DNA of 64,000 nucleotides from Campylobacter ornithocola (GTDB lineage Bacteria; Campylobacterota; Campylobacteria; Campylobacterales; Campylobacteraceae): NCBI RefSeq assembly GCF_013201605.1, contig NZ_CP053848.1, positions 1,240,001 to 1,304,000 of the forward strand, read 5' to 3'. Shown piece by piece: positions 1 to 9,656 of this stretch (position 1 is its first letter; each line of letters starts with the position of its first letter). The notes under the pieces were generated by a model. It saw only the letters and a program-made list of their open reading frames with translations, ran no database searches and was not told where the DNA came from. The position numbers and the translations under genes were made by a program.

Positions 1-196
1 GTTTGAAGCCTGTTTTTTCTTTTATAACTTGGGTTTTAAAATCAGGTTTTGGACATTTTTGTAAAATTATAGCTTTGAGATTTTTTTTTCTTGTAAGATC
101 AACTATTACCTCATCTAAAATTTCAAATTCTTCTTTACTTTCATAAGTTAAGATATCTAAATAATACCCTTTGATAGCAAGTTGATAAAAATTCAA
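1..196 (-). CDS. priA: Primosomal protein N' (PriA helicase), N-terminal fragment cut by the window edge
   Basis: PriA restarts collapsed replication forks by binding branched DNA and loading DnaB. Only about 65 N-terminal codons are visible. Reading starts MNFYQLAIKGYYLDILTYES, which resembles the PriA 3'-DNA-binding domain opening (xYYLVALxxPLxxLTY). The start is a TTG at 196–194 that overlaps the TGA of the upstream pilin-like gene (TTGA), with AAGGA about nine bases upstream. The frame has a stop just above this TTG, so no earlier start is possible. As I recall, C. jejuni has priA in the same place after the uvrB-divergent small genes. The helicase motifs lie outside the window, so the call rests on the N-terminus plus context. 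Confidence 0.72.
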   Translation of the reverse strand, partial: MNFYQLAIKGYYLDILTYESKEEFEILDEVIVDLTRKKNLKAIILQKCPKPDFKTQVIKEKTGFK

Positions 197-657
197 AACC
201 CATAATCCTTACAATTTAAACTCACACATTCTAAAAAAACTTTTTCACTATTATAAGAAAAATCTATGTAATTTTTAGTATTTATGAAAAATCTATATTG
301 AGCATTTGCTATTTTCATCCATGATTTTTTATTTGAAATAATTGGCTTTTCTAAAACACTATAAGTACATTGATTTGCACGATTTTGTAAATTAGAGCAA
401 AAAAATAATTTTTGATTTTCAGTATCAATCAAAGCTTCATCCAAAATTGTTGGAAAATTATTACTTTCTTTAAATAAAAACTGATTTCTAAGCAAAGATA
501 AAGAAGCGTTAATAAGCTCTACTTCACTTTTAACTTGAATGAGTTTAGCATCATTTTTTCCAAAGGAAAAATACGGATAAGCAACCATACTAAGAATAGC
601 AATAATCATCATACAAAAAACAAGCTCTATCAAAGTAAAAGCTTTTTTTGTTTGCAT
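193..657 (-). CDS. Type II/IV pseudopilin-like protein with prepilin N-terminus
   Basis: The 154-aa product begins with a short basic leader followed by KKAFTLIELVFCMMIIAIL. This is a class III (prepilin peptidase) signal: cleavage before the Phe, Glu at +5 of the mature protein, then a hydrophobic helix of about 20 residues. The remainder is a soluble domain with four cysteines, two close together near the C-terminus (LECVSLNCKD). It begins immediately after the TAA of the ZapA-like gene and overlaps the TTG of priA, so it sits in a four-gene minus-strand operon. No other secretion or pilus gene is in the window. It may serve the Campylobacter type II-like transformation machinery encoded elsewhere. 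The prepilin motif is certain; the role is inferred. Confidence 0.75.
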   Translation of the reverse strand: MQTKKAFTLIELVFCMMIIAILSMVAYPYFSFGKNDAKLIQVKSEVELINASLSLLRNQFLFKESNNFPTILDEALIDTENQKLFFCSNLQNRANQCTYSVLEKPIISNKKSWMKIANAQYRFFINTKNYIDFSYNSEKVFLECVSLNCKDYGF

Positions 658-894
658 TTATTTTATTTCTTCATCGATAGTATTTATAAGTTTATTAAGT
701 TCTTTTTTTAAAATGTAGTTTTCATAACTCAGTTTTACAAAAGTATTAATAAAATTTGCAAGCTCTATTTTCCCAGTACCTCCAGAAATTAAAGCAATTT
801 CATCTTCAAGATGATTTGCAAATTCATTACTGCAAGTTACAACAAAGTCTTTTGCATAGACATTGATTGTAACTTTCCTTTGATTATTTGCCAA
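658..894 (-). CDS. ZapA-like small protein
   Basis: A 78-aa protein with a compact N-terminal part (VTINVYAKDFVVTC) and a long helical C-terminus ending in KKELNKLINTIDEEIK. The pattern of a short beta-strand pair followed by a coiled-coil helix matches ZapA, which bundles FtsZ filaments at the division ring. Translation most likely starts at TTG (894–892), preceded by GAGG with a six-base spacing and overlapping the end of the upstream coiled-coil gene by 11 bases. Pairing with another small coiled-coil gene resembles the zapB–zapA pairs of other proteobacteria. Similarity is weak by eye, so the name is tentative. Confidence 0.5.
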   Translation of the reverse strand: MANNQRKVTINVYAKDFVVTCSNEFANHLEDEIALISGGTGKIELANFINTFVKLSYENYILKKELNKLINTIDEEIK

Positions 895-1114
895 GAACAG
901 CCTCTATTTTCTTGAAAATATCTTCACTTTGAGCATTACGAGATTTTAACTCTTCTTCTAAACGTGCAATTTGATTGCTTTTAGCTTCATTTTGTGCTTT
1001 AACACTCACCAATTCATTTCTTAAATTTTCATTCGCTTCACATACTTCATTGTATTTTTCAATCAATTCATTTACTTTGTCTGTCATAGTGTTGATAATT
1101 TTTTCATCATACAT
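884..1114 (-). CDS. Small coiled-coil protein (ZapB-like)
   Basis: A 76-aa, almost entirely helical protein: heptad-rich with many Glu, Lys, Asn and Gln residues (ENLRNELVSVKAQNEAKSNQ), with no membrane segment or signal peptide. It is the first gene of the minus-strand operon that continues into the ZapA-like gene, the pilin-like gene and priA, and it is divergent from uvrB. The start ATG has AAAAGG upstream. Size, composition and the neighbouring ZapA-like gene suggest a ZapB-type Z-ring accessory protein. Coiled coils are generic, so this is inference from context. C. jejuni has, to my recollection, a small gene at the same place next to uvrB. Confidence 0.5.
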   Translation of the reverse strand: MYDEKIINTMTDKVNELIEKYNEVCEANENLRNELVSVKAQNEAKSNQIARLEEELKSRNAQSEDIFKKIEAVLGK

Positions 1115-1233
1115 AATTTTGCCTTTTTGATTTTAATCATAAGAGTATTTTAAACACATAATTGTAACAAAAAAAAATTTAATTTCACATAGCTTTTTAT
1201 TTTAAAATTTAAATTTTTATGAAAAATTTTGTG

Positions 1234-1239
1234 TAAAAT
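1234..1239 (+). promoter_or_regulatory. Probable sigma70 -10 box for uvrB
   Basis: TAAAAT within TTTGTGTAAAATT, 26 bases before the uvrB ATG, preceded by an AT-rich run with T-rich stretches in place of a clear -35. This is the usual epsilonproteobacterial promoter form. The 150-bp gap between the coiled-coil gene and uvrB must hold both divergent promoters. Confidence 0.5.
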
Positions 1240-1265
1240 TAAAAAAATATAAGTTAGGAAATTTT

Positions 1266-3239
1266 ATGTTTAAACTTACTAGCGATTTTAAACCAAGCCC
1301 TGATCAAAAACAAGCTATAGATGGTATAGTAAAAAGCATTAAAGCAGGAAATAAATATCAAACCTTACTAGGTGTTACAGGTAGTGGAAAAACTTTTACT
1401 ATGGCAAACATCATCAAAAATTTAAATATGCCCACACTTATCATGTCGCACAATAAAAGCTTATGTGCACAACTTTATAGCGAATTTAAAGGTTTTTTTG
1501 CTAGCAATCATGTGGAATATTTTATAAGTTATTATGATTATTATCAACCTGAAGCTTACATACCAAGAACTGATGTTTTTATAGAAAAAGACAGCTCTAC
1601 TAATGAAGATTTAGAAAGATTAAGATTAAGCGCAAGTGCTTCTCTTTTAAGTTATGATGATGTTATTTGCATAGCAAGTGTTTCAGCAAATTATGGTTTA
1701 GGAAATCCAAGCGAATATGTAGGCATGGTTTTGATCTTAGAGCTTAATATGCAAATAAATCAAAAAGAGCTTTTAAAAAAGCTTGTAGATATGGGCTATA
1801 AACGCAATGATAATTTCTTCGACAGGGCTGATTTTAGAGTAAATGGTGATATAGTGGATATATATCCAGCTTATTATGAAGATGAGGCCATTAGACTTGA
1901 ATTTTTTGGTAATGAACTTGAATCGATGTATCATTACAATGTATTAGAAAACAAAAAAGGTAAAGATCTAAGAAAATTCATACTTTATCCAACTAGTCAA
2001 TTTAGTGTAGGCGAAACAAGACTCAAAGAAGCTATCAAAGGTATAAAAGCTGAATTAAACGAGCGTCTTGCTTATTTTGAACACGAAAATAAACTCGTAG
2101 AAGCACAAAGATTAAAACAAAGAGTAGAATTTGATCTTGAAATGCTCCAAAGCACAGGTATGTGCAAGGGAGTGGAAAACTATGCCCTACATTTAACAGG
2201 GCTTAAAAGTGGAGATACACCTTATACACTTTTTGATTATTTTGCTATTAAAAATCAAGATTTTTTGGTAATTATTGATGAATCTCATGTGTCTTTACCG
2301 CAATTTCGTGGAATGTTTGCAGGAGATAGAAGTAGAAAGCAAACTTTGGTTGACTATGGTTTTCGCTTGCCAAGCGCCTTAGATAATAGACCTTTGATGT
2401 TTGATGAATTTATTAATAAAAATTGCAAATTTTTATTTGTTTCAGCCACGCCTGCACCTTTGGAACTAGAATTAAGCAAAAAAAACATTTTTTATCAAAT
2501 TATGCGCCCAACAGGACTTTTAGATCCTAAAATAGAAATAAAAGATAGTGATAATCAAGTTGAAATTTTATATGATGAAGCTAAAAAAGTTATAGAACGT
2601 AACGAAAGAGTTTTAATCACAGTTCTAACCAAAAAAATGGCCGAAGAACTTAGCAAATACTACTTAGAGCTTGGTTTAAAAGTAAAATACATGCATTCAG
2701 AAATTGACGCAATTGAGCGTAATGAAATTATTCGTGGTTTAAGAAGTGGTGCTTTTGATATTTTAATAGGTATTAATCTTTTAAGAGAAGGACTTGATTT
2801 ACCTGAAGTTTCTCTCATAGCAATTATGGACGCAGACAAAGAGGGTTTTTTAAGAAGTACCACTGCGCTCATTCAAACCATGGGACGTGCGGCTAGAAAT
2901 GTAAATGGCAAAGTATTGCTTTTTGCCAAAAAAATTACAAAATCTATGCAAGAAGCCATTGATACCACCAACGAAAGAAGAGTCTTGCAAGAAGCTTATA
3001 ATAAAAGATATAATATCACGCCAACTTCAGTAAAAAGGAATATAGAAGAGAGTTTAAAACAAGATCTTGAACAAGGAGAAATTTATCGCAAAGGAAAAGA
3101 ACTTGAAAAGATACCTGCAAAAGAGCGTGCCAAAATAGTAAAAGAACTAAGAAAACAAATGTTAGAAGCAGCTAAAAATCTTGAATTTGAAAAAGCAGCA
3201 ATGCTTAGAGATGAAATTAACAAACTAAGAATTTTATAG
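1266..3239 (+). CDS. uvrB: Excinuclease ABC subunit B
   Basis: UvrB verifies DNA damage delivered by UvrA, then positions UvrC for incision in nucleotide excision repair. The 657-aa length is normal. Visible features are Walker A GVTGSGKT (about residues 36–43), the beta-hairpin region [12 protein letters not shown] near residue 91, the DEAD-like IIDESH motif, helicase motifs VLITVLTKK and QTMGRAARN, and a C-terminal UVR motif ([12 protein letters not shown]) that contacts UvrC. The ATG follows TAGGAA. The gene is divergent from the zap/pilin/priA operon. The LtaS-like gene starts eight bases after its stop, so the two may be co-transcribed even though their functions look unrelated. Confidence 0.98.
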   Translation: MFKLTSDFKPSPDQKQAIDGIVKSIKAGNKYQTLLGVTGSGKTFTMANIIKNLNMPTLIMSHNKSLCAQLYSEFKGFFASNHVEYFISYYDYYQPEAYIPRTDVFIEKDSSTNEDLERLRLSASASLLSYDDVICIASVSANYGLGNPSEYVGMVLILELNMQINQKELLKKLVDMGYKRNDNFFDRADFRVNGDIVDIYPAYYEDEAIRLEFFGNELESMYHYNVLENKKGKDLRKFILYPTSQFSVGETRLKEAIKGIKAELNERLAYFEHENKLVEAQRLKQRVEFDLEMLQSTGMCKGVENYALHLTGLKSGDTPYTLFDYFAIKNQDFLVIIDESHVSLPQFRGMFAGDRSRKQTLVDYGFRLPSALDNRPLMFDEFINKNCKFLFVSATPAPLELELSKKNIFYQIMRPTGLLDPKIEIKDSDNQVEILYDEAKKVIERNERVLITVLTKKMAEELSKYYLELGLKVKYMHSEIDAIERNEIIRGLRSGAFDILIGINLLREGLDLPEVSLIAIMDADKEGFLRSTTALIQTMGRAARNVNGKVLLFAKKITKSMQEAIDTTNERRVLQEAYNKRYNITPTSVKRNIEESLKQDLEQGEIYRKGKELEKIPAKERAKIVKELRKQMLEAAKNLEFEKAAMLRDEINKLRIL

Positions 3240-3247
3240 GAGAAAAA

Positions 3248-5219
3248 ATGAAAAAAATACTCACACAAATTATTGTCTTTTGTTTCTTATTTATAAGTAT
3301 ATTTTCTATTAATAGGCTTTTGATGCAAAATGGTTTTATTTCACAAAAAATCATACAAAGTAATTTCTATGATATAGTAAAAATGTATTTTTACGGAATT
3401 TACCATGATATAAGATTTTTAAGTATTGCTTTTTTACCACTTTTAATTTGTGGATTTCTTGCCTTGATATTTTCCTATCTTAACTATAAAAAAGTAACAT
3501 TTACGGGGGGGGGTATATAGACTATATGGTATTATTTCAAGTGTTTATATAGCATTTATAGCTATTATAAGTATAATTTTTTCTTTTGCAAAATATTACT
3601 ACTATGAACTTTATAATGACAAATTTAATATTTTTTTATTTAGTATAAAAAATGATAATATTAGTACTATTTTAGATATCACCTATAATGATTACCCTGT
3701 CTTAAAAATTTTACTTTTGGCTTTATTTATTTCTCTATGTTGTGTATTTTTAAATTTAAAAATTTTACATTATAAAATCACTAAAAACAACTATAAAATT
3801 CATACCTTATTAATTTTAAATATCATTTTAATTTTTATATACATTTTAGCTCTTAGAGGACCGTTTAAACACGTTGCTATTAATGTTCAAAACTATTCTT
3901 TTAGTGAATTCAAAGTTGTAAATGATATTATGCTAAATCCTATAATGGCTTTTGCTTGGGCTCATAAACAATACAAAGAAGAACAAAAAATACCCTCAAT
4001 TGATGATAACACTGCAAAAGAAATTCAAAGTAAATTGTTTCCTTATATAGACATAAGTCAAAATAACCCTATAGCAGATACTATAAAACCGAGTATCTTT
4101 TTAAATATAATGGAAAGTTTTGGTCTAGAAATTGATGAGTATAGTTCTAAAGAAACAAACTTTTTAGGTGAATTAAAACAACATTTTGAGGAAGATTTTT
4201 TATTTAAGAGATTTTTATCATCAAGCAATGGAACTATACCTAGTTTGGCAAATTTATTATTTATAAGTCCATTTTCAAATATTTCAACTAGTAAATTTCA
4301 AACAATAAAACTACCTCTTACTCCTATTGAAATTTATAAAAAAGCGGGTTATAAGGTTATTTTTATAAGTGCTGGAAATGGATCTTGGCAAAACATAAAA
4401 GAATATTTAAAAAAACAAGGAGTAGATGAAATTATAGATGAAAACAGCATAATTAATTCTTACCCTCAAGCCAAAACAACACAAAATGGCTATGGAATAT
4501 CTGATGAATTTTTATATAAAAAAGCATATGAGATATTACAAGATAATCCCTATAAAACATTAATCATTGCCCTAACAATATCAAATCATCCACCATATTT
4601 AGATTATAATATAAAAATCAATCATGATCAAATACCAAATGAGCTATTAAAACTTCTTCCATATGATCATAAAAAACAACTGGCTATATTAAAAGCATAT
4701 ACTTATGCAAACAATGAATTTGGAAAATTTTTAAGCAAAATAAAACAAAGTAAGTTAAAAGATAAAATCATTATAGCCGCTACAGGAGATCATAGGACGA
4801 GAGATTTAAAAAATAACCTATATAATACAAAAGCCTTTTCTTATAGTGTTCCTTTTTATTTATATATCCCAAAAGTACTACAATACAATATTAATTATAA
4901 TAAAAATAGAGTAGGATCGCATAAAGATATATTTCCAACCTTATATAATATAAGCCTTAATAATATAGAATACATTAGCATAGGTGGAAGAAATATGTTA
5001 GGCTTAACCAAAAATAAAAAACTAGAATTTGGAATAAACGATGCATTATGGATTGATAATCAAGGTGTGTATACTGCAAACAAGGGATATTTTTTTGAAA
5101 GCAACACTTCAATCAAAAACACAAATCAAGAAATCATTTTAGATAAATATCACAAAGAATTTCAAGAATTATATTATAAGTTAAACTGGTGGCAACTTAA
5201 TAAAAGATTAAACAATTAA
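3248..5219 (+). CDS. LTA synthase/phosphoglycerol-transferase-like sulfatase-fold protein, phase variable and out of frame as sequenced
   Basis: The N-terminal frame (from ATG 3248, SD GGAG) encodes membrane segments and stops at 3518–3520, right after a G9 tract. The downstream frame (open from 3513, entered one base off) carries further membrane segments and a periplasmic alkaline-phosphatase-superfamily domain: MESFGLE (metal-binding Glu), SSNGTIPSLANLL (candidate nucleophile Thr), TGDHRTRD (Asp/His metal ligands), GSHKDIFPTL. With G8 or G11 the two frames join into a protein of about 656 aa; with G9 a 90-aa membrane peptide is made. The family transfers phosphoglycerol or phosphoethanolamine to envelope glycans. 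A start inside the second frame (TTG 3717) has no good SD, so one switched gene is more likely than two genes. Substrate unknown. Confidence 0.85.
3505..3513 (+). repeat. G9 homopolymeric tract (contingency repeat)
   Basis: Nine consecutive G residues inside an open reading frame in very AT-rich DNA. The frame is OFF at G9; G8 or G11 would fuse the two open segments. Poly-G tracts of this length are the standard slipped-strand phase-variation device of Campylobacter surface-structure genes. It is the only run of seven or more G/C in the window. Confidence 0.93.
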
Positions 5220-5246
5220 ATAAGCTAAGATAAACTTAGCTTATTT
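5218..5246. terminator. Bidirectional terminator between the LtaS-like gene and efp
   Basis: A perfect 12-bp inverted repeat (AAATAAGCTAAG at 5218–5229, loop ATAAA, CTTAGCTTATTT at 5235–5246). It sits on the two convergent stop codons, and T-rich tails can be read on both strands. Confidence 0.8.
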
Positions 5247-5810
5247 GTTTGCTCTTTCTATATATTCACCGCGTACAGTATCGACACGGATTACCTCTCC
5301 TTCTAATACATGGAAAGGAATTTGCACAACCGCACCTGTTTCCAAAGTAGCTGGTTTTTTATTCGACCCTTGAGTATCACCTTTAAAATTTGGTGCTGTT
5401 TCGATGATTTTTAGCTCCATTACTTGAGGTACTTCAACGCCGATTGCTTTTCCATTATGAAATAAAACATCTACCATAGTTCCATCAAGCATCCATTTTT
5501 TAGCTTCACCCACATCTTCATCACTAATTGCAACTTGCTCGTAAGTTTGAGTATCCATAAATTGACAATTCTCACCATCATCATATAGATATTGCATTTG
5601 TTTTTCTTCTAAATTTGGAGATTCGCATTTATCTCCTGCATGGAAAGTTTTTTCTAAAACCTTGCCATCAATAAAAGATTTAATTTTAATACGTACAAAT
5701 GCAGGACCTTTACCTGGTTTTACGTGTTGATATTCTACGATTTTAAAAGGAATACCATCAATTTCTATCTTTAAACCTTTTTTTAGATCTCCCATTCCAT
5801 AAGAAGCCAT
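5241..5810 (-). CDS. efp: Translation elongation factor P
   Basis: EF-P rescues ribosomes stalled at polyproline stretches. The 189-aa protein has the KOW-like N-domain starting [17 protein letters not shown], the loop [12 protein letters not shown] whose Lys (GKG) is the usual modification site, and two OB-type domains ending in [24 protein letters not shown]. Length and motifs are canonical. It is a single-gene unit: a perfect hairpin closes its 3' end and a candidate -10 (TACAAT on the minus strand, 5847–5842) lies upstream of AAGGAAAAT-ATG. Confidence 0.97.
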   Translation of the reverse strand: MASYGMGDLKKGLKIEIDGIPFKIVEYQHVKPGKGPAFVRIKIKSFIDGKVLEKTFHAGDKCESPNLEEKQMQYLYDDGENCQFMDTQTYEQVAISDEDVGEAKKWMLDGTMVDVLFHNGKAIGVEVPQVMELKIIETAPNFKGDTQGSNKKPATLETGAVVQIPFHVLEGEVIRVDTVRGEYIERANK

Positions 5811-5851
5811 ATATTTTCCTTAATTTTAAAATTAAAAAATAATTGTAACAA

Positions 5852-5874
5852 TTAAGGCTTATAAAAAGCCTTAA
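5852..5874 (-). terminator. Terminator of the serA operon
   Basis: Perfect 9-bp inverted repeat TTAAGGCTT–ATAAA–AAGCCTTAA that includes the serA TAA. On the minus strand it is followed by an AT-rich, T-containing tail that also holds the efp promoter. Confidence 0.65.
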
Positions 5875-7451
5875 ATTTCTGCATATTCTGCAAAAATACA
5901 AGCATCGATAGCTCTTAATTCTTCAAGTAAAGCTTTTGAAATTTTTGTATCAAGTAAAATTACAGCTAAAGCTTTTCCAAAACCATTTCTACCAAGTCTA
6001 AAATCAGCAATATTGACATTATTTTTAGCTAAAATTCCACTAACATTAGCTATAACCCCTGGTATATCATTATTGTTTAAAATAATCATCTTGCCCTTAG
6101 GCTTAAAATCTACATCAAAACCATTTAATTCTACTATTCTTTGCTCATTTTCACCAAAAATAGTTCCTGAAATAGAAAGATTAGAATTATCAGTAACTAC
6201 TTTTATGGTGATTTTATTACTATATCCACTACTTGGTAAAATACGAGAAGAAAGTTCAACACCTTTGTCTTTAGCTACAAAATGTGCGTTAATATAGTTG
6301 ATATTTTCACCCAAAATTCCTCTTAAAACACTTACTGTTGCAAAAGTTAATAAAGACTCATTATACTCACCAATTTGTCCTTCACTTTCAAGTTTAATAG
6401 CCTTAATAGGAGTTTTATCAAGCTGAGCAGCCAAAAAACCCATTTTTGAAATAAGCTCTATATAAGGTGCAACAAAACTTGGTAAATCTTCAGTTTTTAT
6501 CGGTAAATTTAAAGCATTTGGATAAGAAATTCCTCTTGCAGCATTTAAAGCTTGCTCGCATGCTTGGATAGCAATATTTTCTTGACTTTCTAAAGTATTT
6601 GCTCCAAGATGAGAAGTAACAGAAACATTTTCAAAGTCTAAAAATGGATGATTAGTTGCTGGTTCTTTATTAAACACATCAATGCCAAGCCAAGCTATCT
6701 TACCACTTTTTAAACCCTCACATAACGCATCTTCATTATAAAGACCACCTCTAGCACAATTTATCAATCTTACACCATCTTTCATTTTGCTAATTTCTTC
6801 AAATGAAATCATATCTGTGGTTTCTTTTGTTTTTGGTGTATGTATGGTAATAAAATCACTTTGAGTTAAAATTATTTCTAAAGAATTAACACATTCTATA
6901 CCTAGATCAGTCATCTTAGAAGCCACTACATAAGGATCATAAGCAATAACTTTCATACCAAAAGCTTTTGCACGTACAGCTACTCTTGAGCCTATATTAC
7001 CAAAACCTATAACCCCTAAAGTTTTTTTCATAAGCTCTACACCATACCACTTTTCCCTTTCCCATCTTCTTTGTATTTTTAAGAAATTGTGTGCATTTAC
7101 AAAAGATCTTGCAGAGCATAATAAATGATTCATAGTAAGCTCAACTGCTGCTATAGTATTGGCTGTTGGAACATTCATAACAATAATGCCTTTTTTAGAA
7201 CATTCATCTATATCAACATTATCAACCCCAACACCTGCTCTAACTAAAGCTTTTAAATTAGAACATGCATTGATAAATTTTAAATCAACATCTGTTGAAC
7301 TCCTAGTAATAGCTACATCCACATCACTTAATTTTGCTAAAAGCTCATCTTTAGGTAAATGTGCTGCCTCAATAAGCTCTACATCATCAGCTTTTCTTAA
7401 AAGCTCCACACCTTTGTCTAATATTGCATCACACACAATAATTTTCTTCAT
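5871..7451 (-). CDS. serA: D-3-phosphoglycerate dehydrogenase
   Basis: First step of serine synthesis: 3-phosphoglycerate to 3-phosphohydroxypyruvate with NAD+. The long form (about 526 aa) is present. It has an N-terminal catalytic domain, a Rossmann NAD site (GVIGFGNIGSRVAVRAKAFG), RxxxD/E/H catalytic elements (NCARGG, TSHLGANT), an intervening allosteric-substrate-binding domain, and a C-terminal ACT domain (IPGVIANVSGILAKNNVNIA) that usually senses serine. The start is the ATG at 7451, seven bases after AAAGGAGG, not the TTG two codons earlier. That ATG overlaps the TGA of the preceding gene (ATGA), so the two are translationally coupled. Confidence 0.96.
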   Translation of the reverse strand: MKKIIVCDAILDKGVELLRKADDVELIEAAHLPKDELLAKLSDVDVAITRSSTDVDLKFINACSNLKALVRAGVGVDNVDIDECSKKGIIVMNVPTANTIAAVELTMNHLLCSARSFVNAHNFLKIQRRWEREKWYGVELMKKTLGVIGFGNIGSRVAVRAKAFGMKVIAYDPYVVASKMTDLGIECVNSLEIILTQSDFITIHTPKTKETTDMISFEEISKMKDGVRLINCARGGLYNEDALCEGLKSGKIAWLGIDVFNKEPATNHPFLDFENVSVTSHLGANTLESQENIAIQACEQALNAARGISYPNALNLPIKTEDLPSFVAPYIELISKMGFLAAQLDKTPIKAIKLESEGQIGEYNESLLTFATVSVLRGILGENINYINAHFVAKDKGVELSSRILPSSGYSNKITIKVVTDNSNLSISGTIFGENEQRIVELNGFDVDFKPKGKMIILNNNDIPGVIANVSGILAKNNVNIADFRLGRNGFGKALAVILLDTKISKALLEELRAIDACIFAEYAEI

Positions 7452-7927
7452 AACCAAACCTCCTTTAATTTTGCATTTATGTTGTAGATTTTTAATTTGT
7501 CAATCAGTGCATTTAAAACTTTTTCATTATTTGTATCTAAATAAATTGCAACTTCATCTTTACTTTGCGTTAAAGTGTATTTAATAAAAAAAGAATGTAA
7601 TGTTTGCTTTAAACAGAACATAGAATAAATATCATTTTTATTCACATCAAGCATATAAAATTTTTGCTTTGGCTTTACTACAGAATCATCCACATTAAAG
7701 CTCATATAAAATTCATTTGTTGCTGGAGAAAAATCATTAATTTTAAGATTTGAAAGCTTGTCTTGCCAAGTTTGTGGCAATTCTTTTTTTATCTCATCGA
7801 AAGAATACTTAATATTTTGTGAGATAGATAAATTTTCAATATTTACATATCTCACCATAAAAACAAAAACAATAATCAAAGCTAAGCTTAAAAAGCCTAA
7901 AATACCATAAAGGGTATATTTTTTCAT
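7448..7927 (-). CDS. Conserved membrane-anchored protein of unknown function (Cj0892-like)
   Basis: A 159-aa protein with one N-terminal transmembrane helix (YGILGFLSLALIIVFVFMV) and a soluble, probably periplasmic domain rich in Lys, Asp and Asn. I do not recognise the fold. It lies six bases after rpsA and overlaps serA by four bases (ATGA), so it belongs to the rpsA–serA transcription unit. The same order is my recollection for C. jejuni. Conservation of position suggests a real gene, but nothing in the sequence shows its job. Confidence 0.8.
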   Translation of the reverse strand: MKKYTLYGILGFLSLALIIVFVFMVRYVNIENLSISQNIKYSFDEIKKELPQTWQDKLSNLKINDFSPATNEFYMSFNVDDSVVKPKQKFYMLDVNKNDIYSMFCLKQTLHSFFIKYTLTQSKDEVAIYLDTNNEKVLNALIDKLKIYNINAKLKEVWL

Positions 7928-7933
7928 TTTTTA

Positions 7934-9601
7934 CTATGAAAGTTGATCTTTGATAATATCACCCAAAGTTACTTTATCATTATCATTGATCTCATTTAAT
8001 GCTTCTCTTTCTTTCATTTTTGCAAGGCTCTTGACGCTCAAACGAATTCTATTTTTCTTTTCGTCAATAAAAACAATCAAAGCTTCTATCGTATCACCTA
8101 TTTTCAAACTTGAAAAATCTATATTTCCCAAATCTTCTTTATGAATAAGCGCATCAACTTCATCTTCAAGCTCTACAAAAATTCCAAAATCTTTGATATC
8201 TCTAATTTTACCCGAAACAATATCATTTACTTGATGTTTTTGTGCATAAACTTGAACTGGGCTTTTTTGTAATTCTTTAGTGCTTAAAGAAATTTTTTGA
8301 TTTTCCTTGTCCAATTTAATGATTTTAACTTCTACAACATCACCGATTTTATACATATCTTTACATTTATCATTTCTACTCCAAGAAGCATCTTCATTAT
8401 GTAACAATCCCTCTAAGTTAGCAATTTTTACAAAAGCACCAAAATTAGTCACAGAAGTAATACTGCCTTTTACCACATCACCCACTTTGTGTGATTTTAA
8501 AAATTCATCAAAAGGTTTTGCTAATAAATTTTTTAAAGAAACTCTAAGTCTTCTTTCTTTGGCATTAATTTCAATCACTTCAACATCAAGATCTTGCCCT
8601 TCGCTTATATAATCTTTTGGATTTTTAGCGTTTTTATCCCAAGAAATTTCACTTATATGTAAAAAGCCTTCTATGTCATTTCCTAAATCTACAAAAGCAC
8701 CATAAGGCTCGATATTTGAAACTGTAACCTTAATAGTATCCCCGACTTCTAAACCATCTTTGATTTCATCCCAAGGATCAGGCATAGCAAGTTTAATAGA
8801 CAATGAAAGGTGTTTTTTATCTTTATCATATTTAATCACTTTCACAGGAACTTTATCACCTTCATTATATAATGAGCTAGGATTTACTGGTCCTTTATAA
8901 GAAATTTCACTATAATGAACTAAACCATCAACACCACCTACATCAACAAACATACCGTAAGTAGTGATTTTTTTAACAACGCCTTCTATGATTTCTTCTT
9001 GATTTAATACATTAGAAATAATTTCTTTGCGTTTTCTTCTTTCTTCATCTACTATTTTCTTTCTAGAAACTACTATACTTTGAGCTTCTTTATCTATTTT
9101 AATAATTTTAACTTTAAAAATTTTATTGATGATGTTATTAGAATCTTTAAAATTACTTTGAGATTTTGGCAAGAAAAATTCTACGCCATTTTCATCTATA
9201 GCCACAAAACCGCCTCTATTTTTACCAATAATTTTTACATCAAATATACTTTCACTATCTTTATAGTTGTCAATAAATTCTTTAACTTTTTGCTTTCTTA
9301 AAGCTTTTTTATGAGAAAGTAATGATCTGCCACCGCGAGAACCCACTATAGCAACTTCTAATGTATCACCTTCTTTGAAGATAAATTCGCCTTTTTCATT
9401 TTGAATTTCTTCTACTGCTAAAATACCTTCTGATTTTTGCCCTACATTTACAAATACTTCATTGCCTTTAATTGCAACAATTATACCTTGTGTAGTTGCT
9501 TCCTCATCAGACTTGAAAGACTCTTCAAGCATTTGCTCAAAATCTTCTTCTATGATAATATCCTCTAGTCTGTTTTGAACTTTTTTGTTCACCTCGCTCA
9601 T
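7934..9601 (-). CDS. rpsA: 30S ribosomal protein S1
   Basis: S1 binds mRNA leaders and brings them to the 30S subunit. The 555-aa protein is built of tandem S1 (OB-fold) repeats. Recognisable repeat cores are GIIVAIKGNEVFVNVGQKSEG, GVVKKITTYGMFVDVGGVDG, VTVSNIEPYGAFVDLGNDIEG, SITSVTNFGAFVKIANLEG and GKIRDIKDFGIFVELEDEVD. The first repeats are more diverged, as usual. The ATG follows AAAGGA. It lies 55 bp after ispH with its own candidate promoter, as expected for a strongly expressed gene, and it heads the rpsA–Cj0892-like–serA unit. Confidence 0.97.
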   Translation of the reverse strand: MSEVNKKVQNRLEDIIIEEDFEQMLEESFKSDEEATTQGIIVAIKGNEVFVNVGQKSEGILAVEEIQNEKGEFIFKEGDTLEVAIVGSRGGRSLLSHKKALRKQKVKEFIDNYKDSESIFDVKIIGKNRGGFVAIDENGVEFFLPKSQSNFKDSNNIINKIFKVKIIKIDKEAQSIVVSRKKIVDEERRKRKEIISNVLNQEEIIEGVVKKITTYGMFVDVGGVDGLVHYSEISYKGPVNPSSLYNEGDKVPVKVIKYDKDKKHLSLSIKLAMPDPWDEIKDGLEVGDTIKVTVSNIEPYGAFVDLGNDIEGFLHISEISWDKNAKNPKDYISEGQDLDVEVIEINAKERRLRVSLKNLLAKPFDEFLKSHKVGDVVKGSITSVTNFGAFVKIANLEGLLHNEDASWSRNDKCKDMYKIGDVVEVKIIKLDKENQKISLSTKELQKSPVQVYAQKHQVNDIVSGKIRDIKDFGIFVELEDEVDALIHKEDLGNIDFSSLKIGDTIEALIVFIDEKKNRIRLSVKSLAKMKEREALNEINDNDKVTLGDIIKDQLS

Positions 9602-9632
9602 CGTGGTCCTTTGTTTTAAATTTTAATTCTTG

Positions 9633-9638
9633 ATTATA
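9633..9638 (-). promoter_or_regulatory. Consensus -10 box for rpsA
   Basis: TATAAT read on the minus strand, 31 bases upstream of the rpsA ATG in the 55-bp gap after ispH. It lets rpsA be transcribed independently of the ispH–aroA–pheST genes upstream. Confidence 0.6.
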
Positions 9639-9656
9639 GTATTGTTTTCTTTAAAC

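Noticed and set aside
3717-5219. A separate 500-codon sulfatase gene starting at 3717
   Set aside because: The start would be a TTG without SD, and the same frame is open back to the G9 tract with membrane helices; one interrupted gene explains it better.
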